In this document: positions 53,992 to 62,430 of the stretch, in pieces
Layout of the letters: each line of letters opens with the position of its first letter
Numbering within the stretch: position 1 is the stretch's first letter
Source: Bifidobacterium pongonis
GTDB taxonomy: Bacteria > Actinomycetota > Actinomycetes > Actinomycetales > Bifidobacteriaceae
Direction: 5' to 3'
DNA length: 64,000 nt
Assembly (NCBI RefSeq): GCF_019331805.1
Contig: NZ_JAHBBE010000011.1
Location: 1 to 64,000, forward strand
Made by a program: the position numbers and the translations under genes
Notes under the pieces: generated by a model
What the model was told of the DNA's origin: nothing
Seen by the model: the letters and a program-made list of their open reading frames with translations, nothing else
The model's database searches: none

Positions 53992-54816
53992 ATGAGCGAA
54001 GAACGAGAATCCACGCTGATCGCCGCGTTCGGCGGATGGAACGACGCATGCCAGTCGGCTACAAACGCCCTCCACCATCTCATCGACTCCTATGACGCAT
54101 GCGAGATACGCCATATCAATTGCGACGGGTATTACGACTATCAGGTGTCGCGCCCGACGCTATGCCGCGTCAACGGAAAAGCCCGCATCGTCTGGCCTCA
54201 GACATCGTTCTACGACGTGCCCTGCTCCCCCGGTCAGCATCTCATCACACTCATCGGCCCCGAGCCGAACTACCACTGGCGTGAATACTGCCAGGAAGTG
54301 CTATCCATCGCCAGCGAACTCCATGTGAGCCGCGTCATCACGCTTGGATCGATGTTCGCGGATTGCACGCACACGCGCCCACTCCCCGTCGGCGTATGCG
54401 ACGACATGGATTGCGACAGCGACTGCGATTGCGGCGAATACAGCGGCCCCGTGGGCATCACCACCGTGTTGGAGGCCATGGCCCGCGAACAGCATTTCGC
54501 CGGCACCTCAATATGGGTTTCCGTACCGCAATATATGGGCAACGACGATTGCCCGATGGGTACGTTGGCTTTGCTCGACGCACTGGGGCGCAAACTGGAT
54601 ATTCGTTTCGAAAGCTCAAAGCTCGCCAAGGAAACGCAGGAATGGCAGGCCAAGGCATCCATGCTCACCCGTTGCAGCAACCAGCTGAGCGATTACGTGC
54701 ATCAACTTGAAGATGACTGGGATAAGGCCGAACAGGCGAAGGAGACGTCCGGCGACGATCCACGCAAGGCCGATCAGCTGGTTCAGGAAGCGGAGGAATT
54801 CCTCAGGAAATTCTGA
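53992..54816 (+). CDS. PAC2-family protein
   Basis: 274 residues. The start ESTLIAAFGGWNDACQSATN and the core ITLGSMFADCTHTRPLPV match the PAC2 (proteasome assembly chaperone-like) family found across actinobacteria, of unknown function. An insert at residues 136-150 is rich in Asp and Cys (CDDMDCDSDCDCGEY). The C-terminal 70 residues are helical and charged. No ribosome site precedes ATG 53992; a TATGCT-like -10 stands about 10 bases upstream, so the message may be leaderless. The 3' end overlaps the convergent surface-protein gene. Confidence 0.82.
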   Translation: MSEERESTLIAAFGGWNDACQSATNALHHLIDSYDACEIRHINCDGYYDYQVSRPTLCRVNGKARIVWPQTSFYDVPCSPGQHLITLIGPEPNYHWREYCQEVLSIASELHVSRVITLGSMFADCTHTRPLPVGVCDDMDCDSDCDCGEYSGPVGITTVLEAMAREQHFAGTSIWVSVPQYMGNDDCPMGTLALLDALGRKLDIRFESSKLAKETQEWQAKASMLTRCSNQLSDYVHQLEDDWDKAEQAKETSGDDPRKADQLVQEAEEFLRKF

Positions 54817-56405
54817 TCACTGAATAGTTTTTGGGTGATGCGGTCGGCCAGTTCGCCGTTGTTGGTGATGGTCGCGTTCGCGGTCTGGCTGGAAACCAGC
54901 AGGCGAGTGTGATGCAGGGTCGCCTCGTTCTTGTCGCCCGCTTCGGCCACGAAGTCGGCGGTGATGCGGTCGGGCTGTTCCTGGGCGTCCTTGCGAATCA
55001 CCCACACCCATGTACCGTAATAGCCCGCCATGTCGGACGGGACGGTGTAGTCCCCGCCGTCGGCCCGCGCCCGGACGGTGTTGGTCTGGCCGGAGCCGGT
55101 GAACTCGGTCGAACCGGTGGCGACCGGCTCGCCGTACAGCCCGTTCAGGCGAGCCAGGTACTGGTCGACCGTCTCGTTCGCGTCGCGCTTGACCGGCCGG
55201 AGGACGCTCTCGTCCTCGGACGCGTAGTAGTAGCCCTCGGCCTTGACCTTGGTGCCCGCGTTCCACGTGTTGTGGGTGGTGCCGTCCGCGCCGGTGCCGG
55301 AGATGAGGTCGCCCACCGAGCTGGTCACCTTGTCGACGGGCGTGTCGCCGGGTTCGAGCCTCTTCGGGTCCGCGACCGTCGTGGCCTGCGGCTGGAAGCT
55401 CCACTGGACGCGATAGGCATGGGACTCGACCTTGACCGGGTCCTGATTAGCCGAGCCGCGTTTCGCCATATGCTGGAAACCCTGCGGATTCTGCGGATAC
55501 TGGTACGTGTACCAAATTTGCCGGCATTTCACCGTGTACTTGGCCTCGCCATCTCCGGTTGCCGTATAAGGCAGCTGGAGGCCGGCCGCGCCGAGGTTGG
55601 GCTGGGTCTTGCCCGTCCACGTCTTCCCATCGGCGCTTACGGTGCCACCGTACATGCCGTTTGCGGCGACATCGAATTTAGCGTTACTGTCAAGTGTGAC
55701 GATGACATCGGTGGAAGCGAACTGTCCATTGCCGTCCTTGAACCAGATTTCCTTGGTACGCAAGTGACGCTGGGCATCGGTATATTGAATTTCCTTGACA
55801 TTCACCGTGCCAGACTTGGCCTCGGTTTCGGACTGCGCCCACAGCTGGGTCGCCTTCTGGCGCACCGCGCCGAGCGTGGTATCGCCCTCGTGCCTCCTCG
55901 TGCCGCCGACGCTGACGTTATGCCACAGGCCCACCGGCGTGGAGTCGGGCAGGGCGTTCACCTTGGCGATGGTGGACTTGTCACCGATGTCGATGCCGCT
56001 GAGCTGGTGGATGGCGTAGGCCACGCCCGCGTTGCCGAGCGCGTCGTCCTTCTGGCCCTCGCGCAGGAGCCAGCCGATGCGCCGGGACAGGAGCGTGTCC
56101 TCCTTCTGCTTCCAGCCCATCGACGGGGACGCGTACTGCGCGGCGTTGCCTGCGGGCGCGTTGGACTCGTAGCAGTAGCCCTTCTCGTTGCCCACGTTGT
56201 AGGAGCCGAACCACCGGTCGTAGCCCGACCCGTAGAAGTCCGCGATGACGCCGCCCGTCCATGCCTCGCCGTTGGCGAGCGACGGGGAATCGACCGATGC
56301 CTGGGCGCTCGACACGCCCATCGTCGCGGTCGCCGCGATGGCGGCGAGCGTGGCGACGGCGGTCCTCACGAACCGCCTGAGCCTGTGGGGTTTGTTGGAA
56401 CCCAT
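54783..56405 (-). CDS. Secreted surface protein, apparently shortened at the C-terminus
   Basis: 540 residues. An N-terminal signal peptide (about residues 1-37, A/T-rich and ending near AQAS) precedes a region with GYCYESNAP and LSGIDIGD blocks, typical of the N-terminal domain of VaFE-repeat surface-anchored proteins. Family members usually continue with VaFE repeats and a sorting signal; here the frame ends soon after ATITNNGELADR, with no LPXTG or membrane anchor, overlapping the convergent PAC2 gene by 34 bases. ATG at 56405 has AAAGG at 8 bases. Confidence 0.75.
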   Translation of the reverse strand: MGSNKPHRLRRFVRTAVATLAAIAATATMGVSSAQASVDSPSLANGEAWTGGVIADFYGSGYDRWFGSYNVGNEKGYCYESNAPAGNAAQYASPSMGWKQKEDTLLSRRIGWLLREGQKDDALGNAGVAYAIHQLSGIDIGDKSTIAKVNALPDSTPVGLWHNVSVGGTRRHEGDTTLGAVRQKATQLWAQSETEAKSGTVNVKEIQYTDAQRHLRTKEIWFKDGNGQFASTDVIVTLDSNAKFDVAANGMYGGTVSADGKTWTGKTQPNLGAAGLQLPYTATGDGEAKYTVKCRQIWYTYQYPQNPQGFQHMAKRGSANQDPVKVESHAYRVQWSFQPQATTVADPKRLEPGDTPVDKVTSSVGDLISGTGADGTTHNTWNAGTKVKAEGYYYASEDESVLRPVKRDANETVDQYLARLNGLYGEPVATGSTEFTGSGQTNTVRARADGGDYTVPSDMAGYYGTWVWVIRKDAQEQPDRITADFVAEAGDKNEATLHHTRLLVSSQTANATITNNGELADRITQKLFSDQNFLRNSSAS

Positions 56406-56475
56406 ACACATAACCTTTCCCTAGACCGCGCGAACACCGGACGATGCCCGCGCACGGGATGAAGCTATGCAGACA

Positions 56476-56521
56476 AAAAGGCGACCCAACCCACAAGGTA
56501 TTCCTTGCAAGTTGAGCCGCC
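56476..56521 (-). terminator. Terminator after the GSY-rich protein gene
   Basis: On the minus strand GGCGGCTCAAC pairs imperfectly with GTTGGGTCGCC, with an inner AAGG/CCTT stem, followed by TTTTTG. Confidence 0.75.
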
Positions 56522-56543
56522 ATTCAGGAGCGAAAGAACAGCG

Positions 56544-57584
56544 TCACCACCACTGTTCGCCACCTCCACCAAAGCTGCTACTACCATGCTCTGCTGAAAC
56601 TGAGCCGCTAGAAATCCATTCCTCCATATTGGGCGCTCCCGACCCACTGCCCGTGGATTGCGAGCCGTCGCTGTTGCCCGTGGACTGGGACGGGGTGCTT
56701 GCCGCGCCCGACCCGCCCGTCGAGGAGGAGCCGCCCGCATACCCGCCGGTGGAACCGGAGGAGTACCCGCCCGTATACCCGGTGTAGCCGCCGGTCGAAC
56801 CGGTCGAATAGCCGCCCGAATACCCGGAGGACGCATACCCGGAACCGGCCGAACCCGCCGAACCCGAACCGGCGGACGAACCCGCCGAACCGTCGGCCGC
56901 CGCCTGGGCCGCCTTCGCCCTGGCCTGCGCGTCCGCCTTCTCCTTCGCCTTCACGGAACCGTCCACCGCCTTCACGGCCTTCGCCACGGCGTCCGTGTCC
57001 TTCGCCTTGATGGCCTTGTCCAACGCGGTGCGGGTCTTCTCGTCGGCCACCTTGCCCTTCGAGTCCTTCAGGAGCTTGGCCGCGTCCGCGACGGTCTTCG
57101 CGTCGCGCGATTCCCCGACCGCCTTCACCGCCTTCGCCAATGAGGCCTTGTGCTTCGCGTACCAGGCGCGGCTCGACTCGACCCTGCCGGTCTGCTTCTC
57201 GTAGTCGGCGCGGGTGTCGGCCACACACACGGCCGTCCCCGGCTCCCTCGCCTCCAACTCGTCGGCCAGCGCGGTCACGGTCTTCGCGTCCTCGACCTGC
57301 TTGGCGGTCACGCCTGCCGTGTCGGCGGCACGCCCGTTTTTGAGCGTGTTGTATTCGTTCATCGCCACGCGCAACGACTCCGACGCCGTCGCGCACGCCG
57401 CACGCGCCGCCTCCAAACGATGGGATTCGTAGGCATTCCAGCCCGCCCAGCCGCCGCCCGCCAACAGCACCGCCACGGCCACACCGGCCACGACGAAACG
57501 CCTCGTATGCCTCACCGGACGGCCCGCCGCCTCCGACGCGGGGGTCGTGGCCTGACCAGACTTGACAGGATCTTCCGTACTCAT
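56544..57584 (-). CDS. Membrane-anchored coiled-coil protein with G/S/Y-rich tail
   Basis: 346 residues. One membrane helix at about 30-48 (VAGVAVAVLLAGGGWAGW) follows a short cytosolic part. Residues 55-225 are helical and rich in Ala/Lys/Asp/Glu (KAIKAKDTDAVAKAVKAV). Residues 230-346 are low-complexity GSY repeats (GGYSTGSTGGYTGYTGGYSS), ending in GGGGEQWW. Likely extracellular and wall-spanning; no enzyme motif. ATG 57584 has AGGGGA upstream. It is upstream of the truncated surface protein on the same strand, but a terminator separates them. Confidence 0.8.
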   Translation of the reverse strand: MSTEDPVKSGQATTPASEAAGRPVRHTRRFVVAGVAVAVLLAGGGWAGWNAYESHRLEAARAACATASESLRVAMNEYNTLKNGRAADTAGVTAKQVEDAKTVTALADELEAREPGTAVCVADTRADYEKQTGRVESSRAWYAKHKASLAKAVKAVGESRDAKTVADAAKLLKDSKGKVADEKTRTALDKAIKAKDTDAVAKAVKAVDGSVKAKEKADAQARAKAAQAAADGSAGSSAGSGSAGSAGSGYASSGYSGGYSTGSTGGYTGYTGGYSSGSTGGYAGGSSSTGGSGAASTPSQSTGNSDGSQSTGSGSGAPNMEEWISSGSVSAEHGSSSFGGGGEQWW

Positions 57585-57694
57585 GATGCGTTCCCCTTCT
57601 TCTCGAACTGTCACCCTCTGCTCCAATTTAGAATACTCGCGTACCCGGAACCCAAGCGATAAGATCACGTCCCACGCCATGCGCCCCGGTCCGC

Positions 57695-57725
57695 CCTGCG
57701 GCCTCTCCCCCAGAGAAGCCGCAGG
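57695..57725 (-). terminator. Terminator after the fructosamine kinase gene
   Basis: CCTGCGGC pairs with GCCGCAGG across a longer loop, 17 bases past the stop. Confidence 0.6.
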
Positions 57726-57741
57726 AACCATTCATCATCGT

Positions 57742-58533
57742 TCAGCGCAGCAGCGAACGGCACATGGAACGGTACTGGCTCACATAGCCGCCACCGAAAA
57801 ACACGCAATGCCCGGCGATCGGGTACAACTGCCACAACGTCTGACGATCCTGCCACCCGGTCTTCAACGGATGCACGGACTGGTAGCCTTCGAGAATATC
57901 CCGGTAATACGTGACGCCGAACAGGGCGAGCATGGCAAGATCCTCCTCACGATGGCCGCCATGCGCCGCAGGATCGATCAGCACCGCTTCCGTCTCGCCA
58001 CGGTCAGCCGTCCACATCACATTGCCGCTCCACAAATCACCATGCACGCGCGCGGGCTTATCCGACGCGGCCTTGCCCAGCAGATCAGGCAATGCGGCGA
58101 TCACATCCTCCGTAAGCCCAACATCATACGAGTCAAGTTCGCCACGCTTCACGCCAAGCTCCACCATGGGGCGCAAACGGCCCTGCGCATAATAGGAGGC
58201 AGCATCGGTCCATTCTCCGGTATCCATCGGCACCGGGTCCTGCAACGGGCCGAAATAGCACGTTCCCTCATAGCCTGCCGGAGCCGAACCAAAATACGGT
58301 GCGCCCGCATCATGCATCCTCGCCAACGCGGCTCCGAACGCCTTCGCCGCCTCAATGGTGGGCATGGCGGAATCGACACGCTCAATATCGAGATACCCGT
58401 CACCCCAGCCGATCACGTCAACAACCCTCGGCCCGCCTTGGGCCTGAGCCTCCCCCAGCCATTGCAGACCACGTCCTTCACATTCGAAGAAACCCTTCGG
58501 CGCGAATGCCCTATGCTTGCGATACGTTGCCAT
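57742..58533 (-). CDS. Fructosamine kinase-family protein
   Basis: 263 residues with the aminoglycoside-phosphotransferase-like kinase fold. The catalytic loop is ARVHGDLWSGNVMW and the metal-binding DxD-like block is VLIDPAAHGGHREEDLAM. FGAALARMHD and GYEGTCYFGP are typical of fructosamine-3-kinases, which phosphorylate glycated amines for repair. Monocistronic. Confidence 0.9.
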   Translation of the reverse strand: MATYRKHRAFAPKGFFECEGRGLQWLGEAQAQGGPRVVDVIGWGDGYLDIERVDSAMPTIEAAKAFGAALARMHDAGAPYFGSAPAGYEGTCYFGPLQDPVPMDTGEWTDAASYYAQGRLRPMVELGVKRGELDSYDVGLTEDVIAALPDLLGKAASDKPARVHGDLWSGNVMWTADRGETEAVLIDPAAHGGHREEDLAMLALFGVTYYRDILEGYQSVHPLKTGWQDRQTLWQLYPIAGHCVFFGGGYVSQYRSMCRSLLR

Positions 58534-58705
58534 TTCGACTCCTTTTCTGAACGGTCGATGGACTTATTGTGTGCATCGCGTGAGACAATCTGGACAGTAG
58601 CTGGGAAAACCTCGGTTTCGTGGCATCGCCTGAGTAAAGTAGCAACAGTCAACACAGCAATCCATCCGCAATTCACGGAAGTGAACTAGGGAAAATAACG
58701 ACACT

Positions 58706-59620
58706 ATGAATTTCATCCAATCCATTTTTCTTGGACTCGTACAGGCTCTGACCGAATATCTGCCTGTTTCATCCAGCGCGCATATCCGCATCGTCGGCGA
58801 CCTGATGATCGGCCGCGATCCCGGTGCGGCCTTCACCGCCATCATCCAGATCGGCACCGAACTCGCCGTGATCCTGTACTACCGTCGCGACATCATCCGT
58901 ATCCTTGGCTCGTGGTTCGGCTCCCTGTTCGGCAAGGAGGGCAAGGATTGGAAGTCCCGCATGGGCGCGCACAACCGCGACACCCAAATGGGCTGGTTCA
59001 TCATCATCGGCACCCTGCCGATTCTCATCGCCGGCCTGCTGTTCAAGAATGTCATCGAAACCACGTTGAGGAACCTGTGGATCACCGTCACCGTGCTCGC
59101 CATCTTCGGCGTGCTGCTGTGGATATTCGACGCGCGTTCCAAGCAGATCAAGACGATGGACGATATGACCGCCAAGGACGCCCTGATCTTCGGCATCGGC
59201 CAGATGCTCGCCCTCATCCCCGGCGTCTCGCGTTCCGGCGGCACCATCACCTTCGGCCGTGCCATGGGCTACACCCGTGAGGCGGCGGTCCGCACCAGCT
59301 TCCTGATGGCCATTCCCGCCGTGCTCGGCGCCGGCATCCTCGAAGCGGTGTCCGCGGTGAAGGACGTCAACACCTGCTCCGCAACCAAGGCCGCCGACGC
59401 ATGCGCCGCGATCGGCGCGTTCCCCGGCTGGCCCGCGACCATCGCCGCAACCATCGTCGCGTTCCTCGTCGGCTACATTGTGATCATCGCCTTCCTGAAG
59501 TTCGTCAGCACCTTCTCCTACAAGGCGTTCGCCATCTACCGCATCGCGCTTGCCGTTGTGGTGGCCCTGCTGCTCATCACCGGCGTGCTGCCCGCCATCG
59601 ACCCCTCCATGGCCGGCTGA
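58706..59620 (+). CDS. uppP: Undecaprenyl-diphosphatase (BacA/UppP)
   Basis: 304 residues with about eight hydrophobic helices. Family motifs are LVQALTEYLPVSSSAHIRI (glutamate-rich motif E-x-x-P-x-S-S-S-x-H) and LALIPGVSRSGGTITFGR. It recycles undecaprenyl pyrophosphate for cell-wall synthesis and gives bacitracin tolerance. It is divergent from the fructosamine kinase gene and convergent with dnaJ. Confidence 0.95.
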   Translation: MNFIQSIFLGLVQALTEYLPVSSSAHIRIVGDLMIGRDPGAAFTAIIQIGTELAVILYYRRDIIRILGSWFGSLFGKEGKDWKSRMGAHNRDTQMGWFIIIGTLPILIAGLLFKNVIETTLRNLWITVTVLAIFGVLLWIFDARSKQIKTMDDMTAKDALIFGIGQMLALIPGVSRSGGTITFGRAMGYTREAAVRTSFLMAIPAVLGAGILEAVSAVKDVNTCSATKAADACAAIGAFPGWPATIAATIVAFLVGYIVIIAFLKFVSTFSYKAFAIYRIALAVVVALLLITGVLPAIDPSMAG

Positions 59621-59656
59621 CGAACACAGCACAGCGCATATAAACAACCTATAAAC

Positions 59657-59690
59657 AATAGGCCTTCCACCCGCAGGTGGAAGGCCTATT
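59657..59690. terminator. Bidirectional hairpin between uppP and dnaJ
   Basis: AATAGGCCTTCCACC pairs perfectly with GGTGGAAGGCCTATT over a 4-base loop between convergent genes. Confidence 0.8.
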
Positions 59691-59727
59691 TCGTTTGCCT
59701 CAACGGCTCGGCTTGCGTACGCCGATA

Positions 59728-60876
59728 TCAGTTGAAGGCATCCTTCAACTTGGAGAAGAAGCCCTTCTTCTCACGGGCCGGTCGGGAGCTTTGCGCCACC
59801 GGCTTCTTATCGCCGCCGTGGGATTCATCATAGGACTGTTCCAGCTGCTCCATCAGTCCACGTTCGTTCTCGGAAAGCTTCGTCGGAATCTCCACCGCAA
59901 CATGCACCACCAGATCGCCACGCGAGTTGTCATCGCGCAAACGCCCGGCTCCGAGGCCCTTAAGCGTCACGGTGTCCTCAGGCTGGCAACCTGCCGGAAC
60001 CTGCAAAGTCCTGGTGCCGTCGAAGGTATCGATGTCGACATCATGGCCGAGCACCGCCCAGATCATAGGCACGCGCACCCAGCAGTGCAGGTCGTCGCCG
60101 TCACGGGTGAACTGCTTGTCGGGCTTGATATGGATGTCCACGTACAGGTCGCCGGCGGCACCGCCGCATTCGCCGACCTCGCCCTGGCTGGCGAGTCGGA
60201 TGCGGGAATCGTCGCGGATACCCGCAGGCACGTTCACGCCGATGTTGCGGGTGGTGCGCACACGGCCATGCCCCATGCAGGAGGAGCACGGGTTGGAAAT
60301 GATATTGCCGTGGCCCTCACAACGCTCGCAAGGCGCCGTGGTCATCATCTGGCCGAGCATGGTGCGGACGACCTTCTGACGCATGCCCTGACCCTGGCAG
60401 TCGGGGCAGGTGGTGGGACGGGAACCGTCCGCCGAACCCGTACCGGAACACTGCGGGCAGAGCACGAAGGTGTTGACGCGCACCTGCTCGGTGCCACCGA
60501 ACACCGCCGTCTTCAGATCGACGGACATGCTGGCCAGTGCGTCACGACCGGGCTGCGTACGAGGAACGGGGCCTTGGGAACCACCGAAGGCGCCCCCGAA
60601 GAACGAGCTGAACACGTCGCCCATATCGCCCATGTCGAAGCCGCCGCCGAAACCACCGGCGTTCGGATTGTTCGGGTCGACACCCGAATCGTACATGCGG
60701 CGCTTCTCCGCATTGCCCAACACCTCGTAGGCGTTGTTGACTTCCTTGAACTTGTCTTCGAATTCCGGACCGGCGATGTCGGGATGGTACTTGCGGCTCA
60801 TCTTGCGATAGGCCTTCTTGATCTCATCCTCGCTCGCGTTGCGGTCAACGCCCAAAACCTCGTAGTAGTCTGCCAC
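59728..60876 (-). CDS. dnaJ: Chaperone DnaJ
   Basis: 382 residues. The J domain has the HPD motif in YHPDIAG. A Gly/Phe-rich linker follows ([11 protein letters not shown]). Four CxxCxGxG zinc repeats ([32 protein letters not shown]) come next, then the C-terminal substrate domain. It stimulates DnaK. It lies 76 bases after hrcA on the same strand, so the two probably form one operon. Confidence 0.96.
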   Translation of the reverse strand: MADYYEVLGVDRNASEDEIKKAYRKMSRKYHPDIAGPEFEDKFKEVNNAYEVLGNAEKRRMYDSGVDPNNPNAGGFGGGFDMGDMGDVFSSFFGGAFGGSQGPVPRTQPGRDALASMSVDLKTAVFGGTEQVRVNTFVLCPQCSGTGSADGSRPTTCPDCQGQGMRQKVVRTMLGQMMTTAPCERCEGHGNIISNPCSSCMGHGRVRTTRNIGVNVPAGIRDDSRIRLASQGEVGECGGAAGDLYVDIHIKPDKQFTRDGDDLHCWVRVPMIWAVLGHDVDIDTFDGTRTLQVPAGCQPEDTVTLKGLGAGRLRDDNSRGDLVVHVAVEIPTKLSENERGLMEQLEQSYDESHGGDKKPVAQSSRPAREKKGFFSKLKDAFN

Positions 60877-60952
60877 TCTATCCAGTTCCTTTGCTCTATC
60901 TGCTCTACCGATTACTAGCGGGTAATTCTGTCACAAGGCAAGGTCACTCGCT

Positions 60953-62170
60953 TCACCCGTCGATCTCCTCATGCGCGAGGAACGATGTCAGGTACCGGGC
61001 CACCGCGTGCACCGCGGAAATGGTGGTCGCGTAATCCATGTGGGTCGGTCCGATCGAACCGACGAACGCCACGGGTTCGCCCGCAGCGTCATGCACCACC
61101 GCCATATCCGGTTTGCTCGGCTTGCCCGCCGCATCGATTGCGTCGGTCGCGCCGGTGGTACCGGTATTGTCGGCGTGATCGACGTCATGACCGTGTGCGG
61201 CATCGTCTCTTTCCATGCTTTCGGCATGATCGGCATCGGCGCGCGTGACGGTATGGCCCGCGTGGCCGTACCCGCTGGTCACCACGGCCGCATTCAGCAA
61301 CCCCGGAGTATGCGTCTCCGAACCGATGGCCACATTGACGCCGTCACCGCGCAGCGACTCCTCGCTCAGCGCGCTCATAAGCTTCATGAGCACCACCTGC
61401 TCCTCCAGCGCGTCGAACAACGGCGCCAGATCGGCCGCGGAACGCTGGTGGGCCAGATGCGACGCACCCGACATATACAGTTCGCTCGCATTCTCATCAT
61501 CGGCCATCGAAACGAACGCACGTTCCAATTGCACCGTCAGTGCCTTGAGGGACGCGAAACGCGGATCGGTTTCCAACGACTGCATCCGCTGCGCCGCCTG
61601 TGCGAGCGACAGGCCGGAACATGAGGCGTTCAGCGCTTCGGTGAACCGCGAAATGGATTCCGTCGACGGCATGGTCGAGACGGGAAGCGTGTGCTGCGCG
61701 ACACGGCCCGTATCGGTCACCACCACGGCGAGCAATACGTTCATGGCCACCGGCACCAGTTCCACATGCCGTAGCGACGATTTCGACAGCGATGGCGACG
61801 CGATCACGGCAACCTGACCGGTGATCTGCGCGAGCAGTCTGGCCGCCCGCTGCAACGTGTCCTGCAGATTGGCCGATCCGGACAGGAACTCGCCTATCCC
61901 CCGGCGCTGCGCCGCGGACAACGGCACCACCGTGGCGAGCTGATCGACGAAATACCGGTACCCCTTCTCGGTGGGCACGCGACCGGCCGACGTATGAGGC
62001 TGGGTAAGATAGCCTTCATCCTCCAGCGCAGCCATGTCGTTGCGCACCGTAGCCGAGCTCACACCAAGATCATGCCTGTGGGCGATCGCATTCGAGCCGA
62101 CGGGTTCCTGCGAACGGATGTAATCCTCGACGACGGCACGCAGCACCAACAACCTCCGCGACTGCTGCAT
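60953..62170 (-). CDS. hrcA: Heat-inducible transcription repressor HrcA
   Basis: 405 residues, longer than the usual 340-370. The N-terminal winged helix is RAVVEDYIRSQEPVGS then GVSSATVRNDMAALEDEGYL. A GAF-like domain follows, and the C-terminal block VAFVGSIGPTHMDYATTISAV is intact. Extra length comes from a D/H/A-rich insert at about residues 302-355. HrcA represses chaperone genes at CIRCE dyads, but I see no CIRCE upstream of this operon, so its targets may be elsewhere. ATG at 62170 has AGGAGG at 5 bases. Confidence 0.94.
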   Translation of the reverse strand: MQQSRRLLVLRAVVEDYIRSQEPVGSNAIAHRHDLGVSSATVRNDMAALEDEGYLTQPHTSAGRVPTEKGYRYFVDQLATVVPLSAAQRRGIGEFLSGSANLQDTLQRAARLLAQITGQVAVIASPSLSKSSLRHVELVPVAMNVLLAVVVTDTGRVAQHTLPVSTMPSTESISRFTEALNASCSGLSLAQAAQRMQSLETDPRFASLKALTVQLERAFVSMADDENASELYMSGASHLAHQRSAADLAPLFDALEEQVVLMKLMSALSEESLRGDGVNVAIGSETHTPGLLNAAVVTSGYGHAGHTVTRADADHAESMERDDAAHGHDVDHADNTGTTGATDAIDAAGKPSKPDMAVVHDAAGEPVAFVGSIGPTHMDYATTISAVHAVARYLTSFLAHEEIDG

Positions 62171-62310
62171 GCATACCTCCTATAGCGAAATTAGACCACC
62201 GTTCATTGTAGGTGAACCTTGCAGACTTCATACGGAAAAGTTCGTTCGCAGCGAATTAGGAGCGAAACGCGAACGTTAACAGAACATGAATTATCAAAAC
62301 ACGCCAAATA

Positions 62311-62345
62311 GTGCACGATATTGCACGTAACGTCGTATCGCGACG
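62311..62345. promoter_or_regulatory. Two dyads upstream of transketolase
   Basis: GTGCA-CGATAT-TGCAC (62311-62326) and CGTCG-TATCG-CGACG (62331-62345) are both perfect inverted repeats with 5-bp arms, about 85-120 bases before the tkt start. They may be operators. Confidence 0.4.
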
Positions 62346-62430
62346 CTAGCATAGGAACCGCAATGTGAGGGCGTCCTGCGCCCGGCACAAGCCGGATACG
62401 CGGCCCGACCAATTGGAAGGAAAGTAATCC

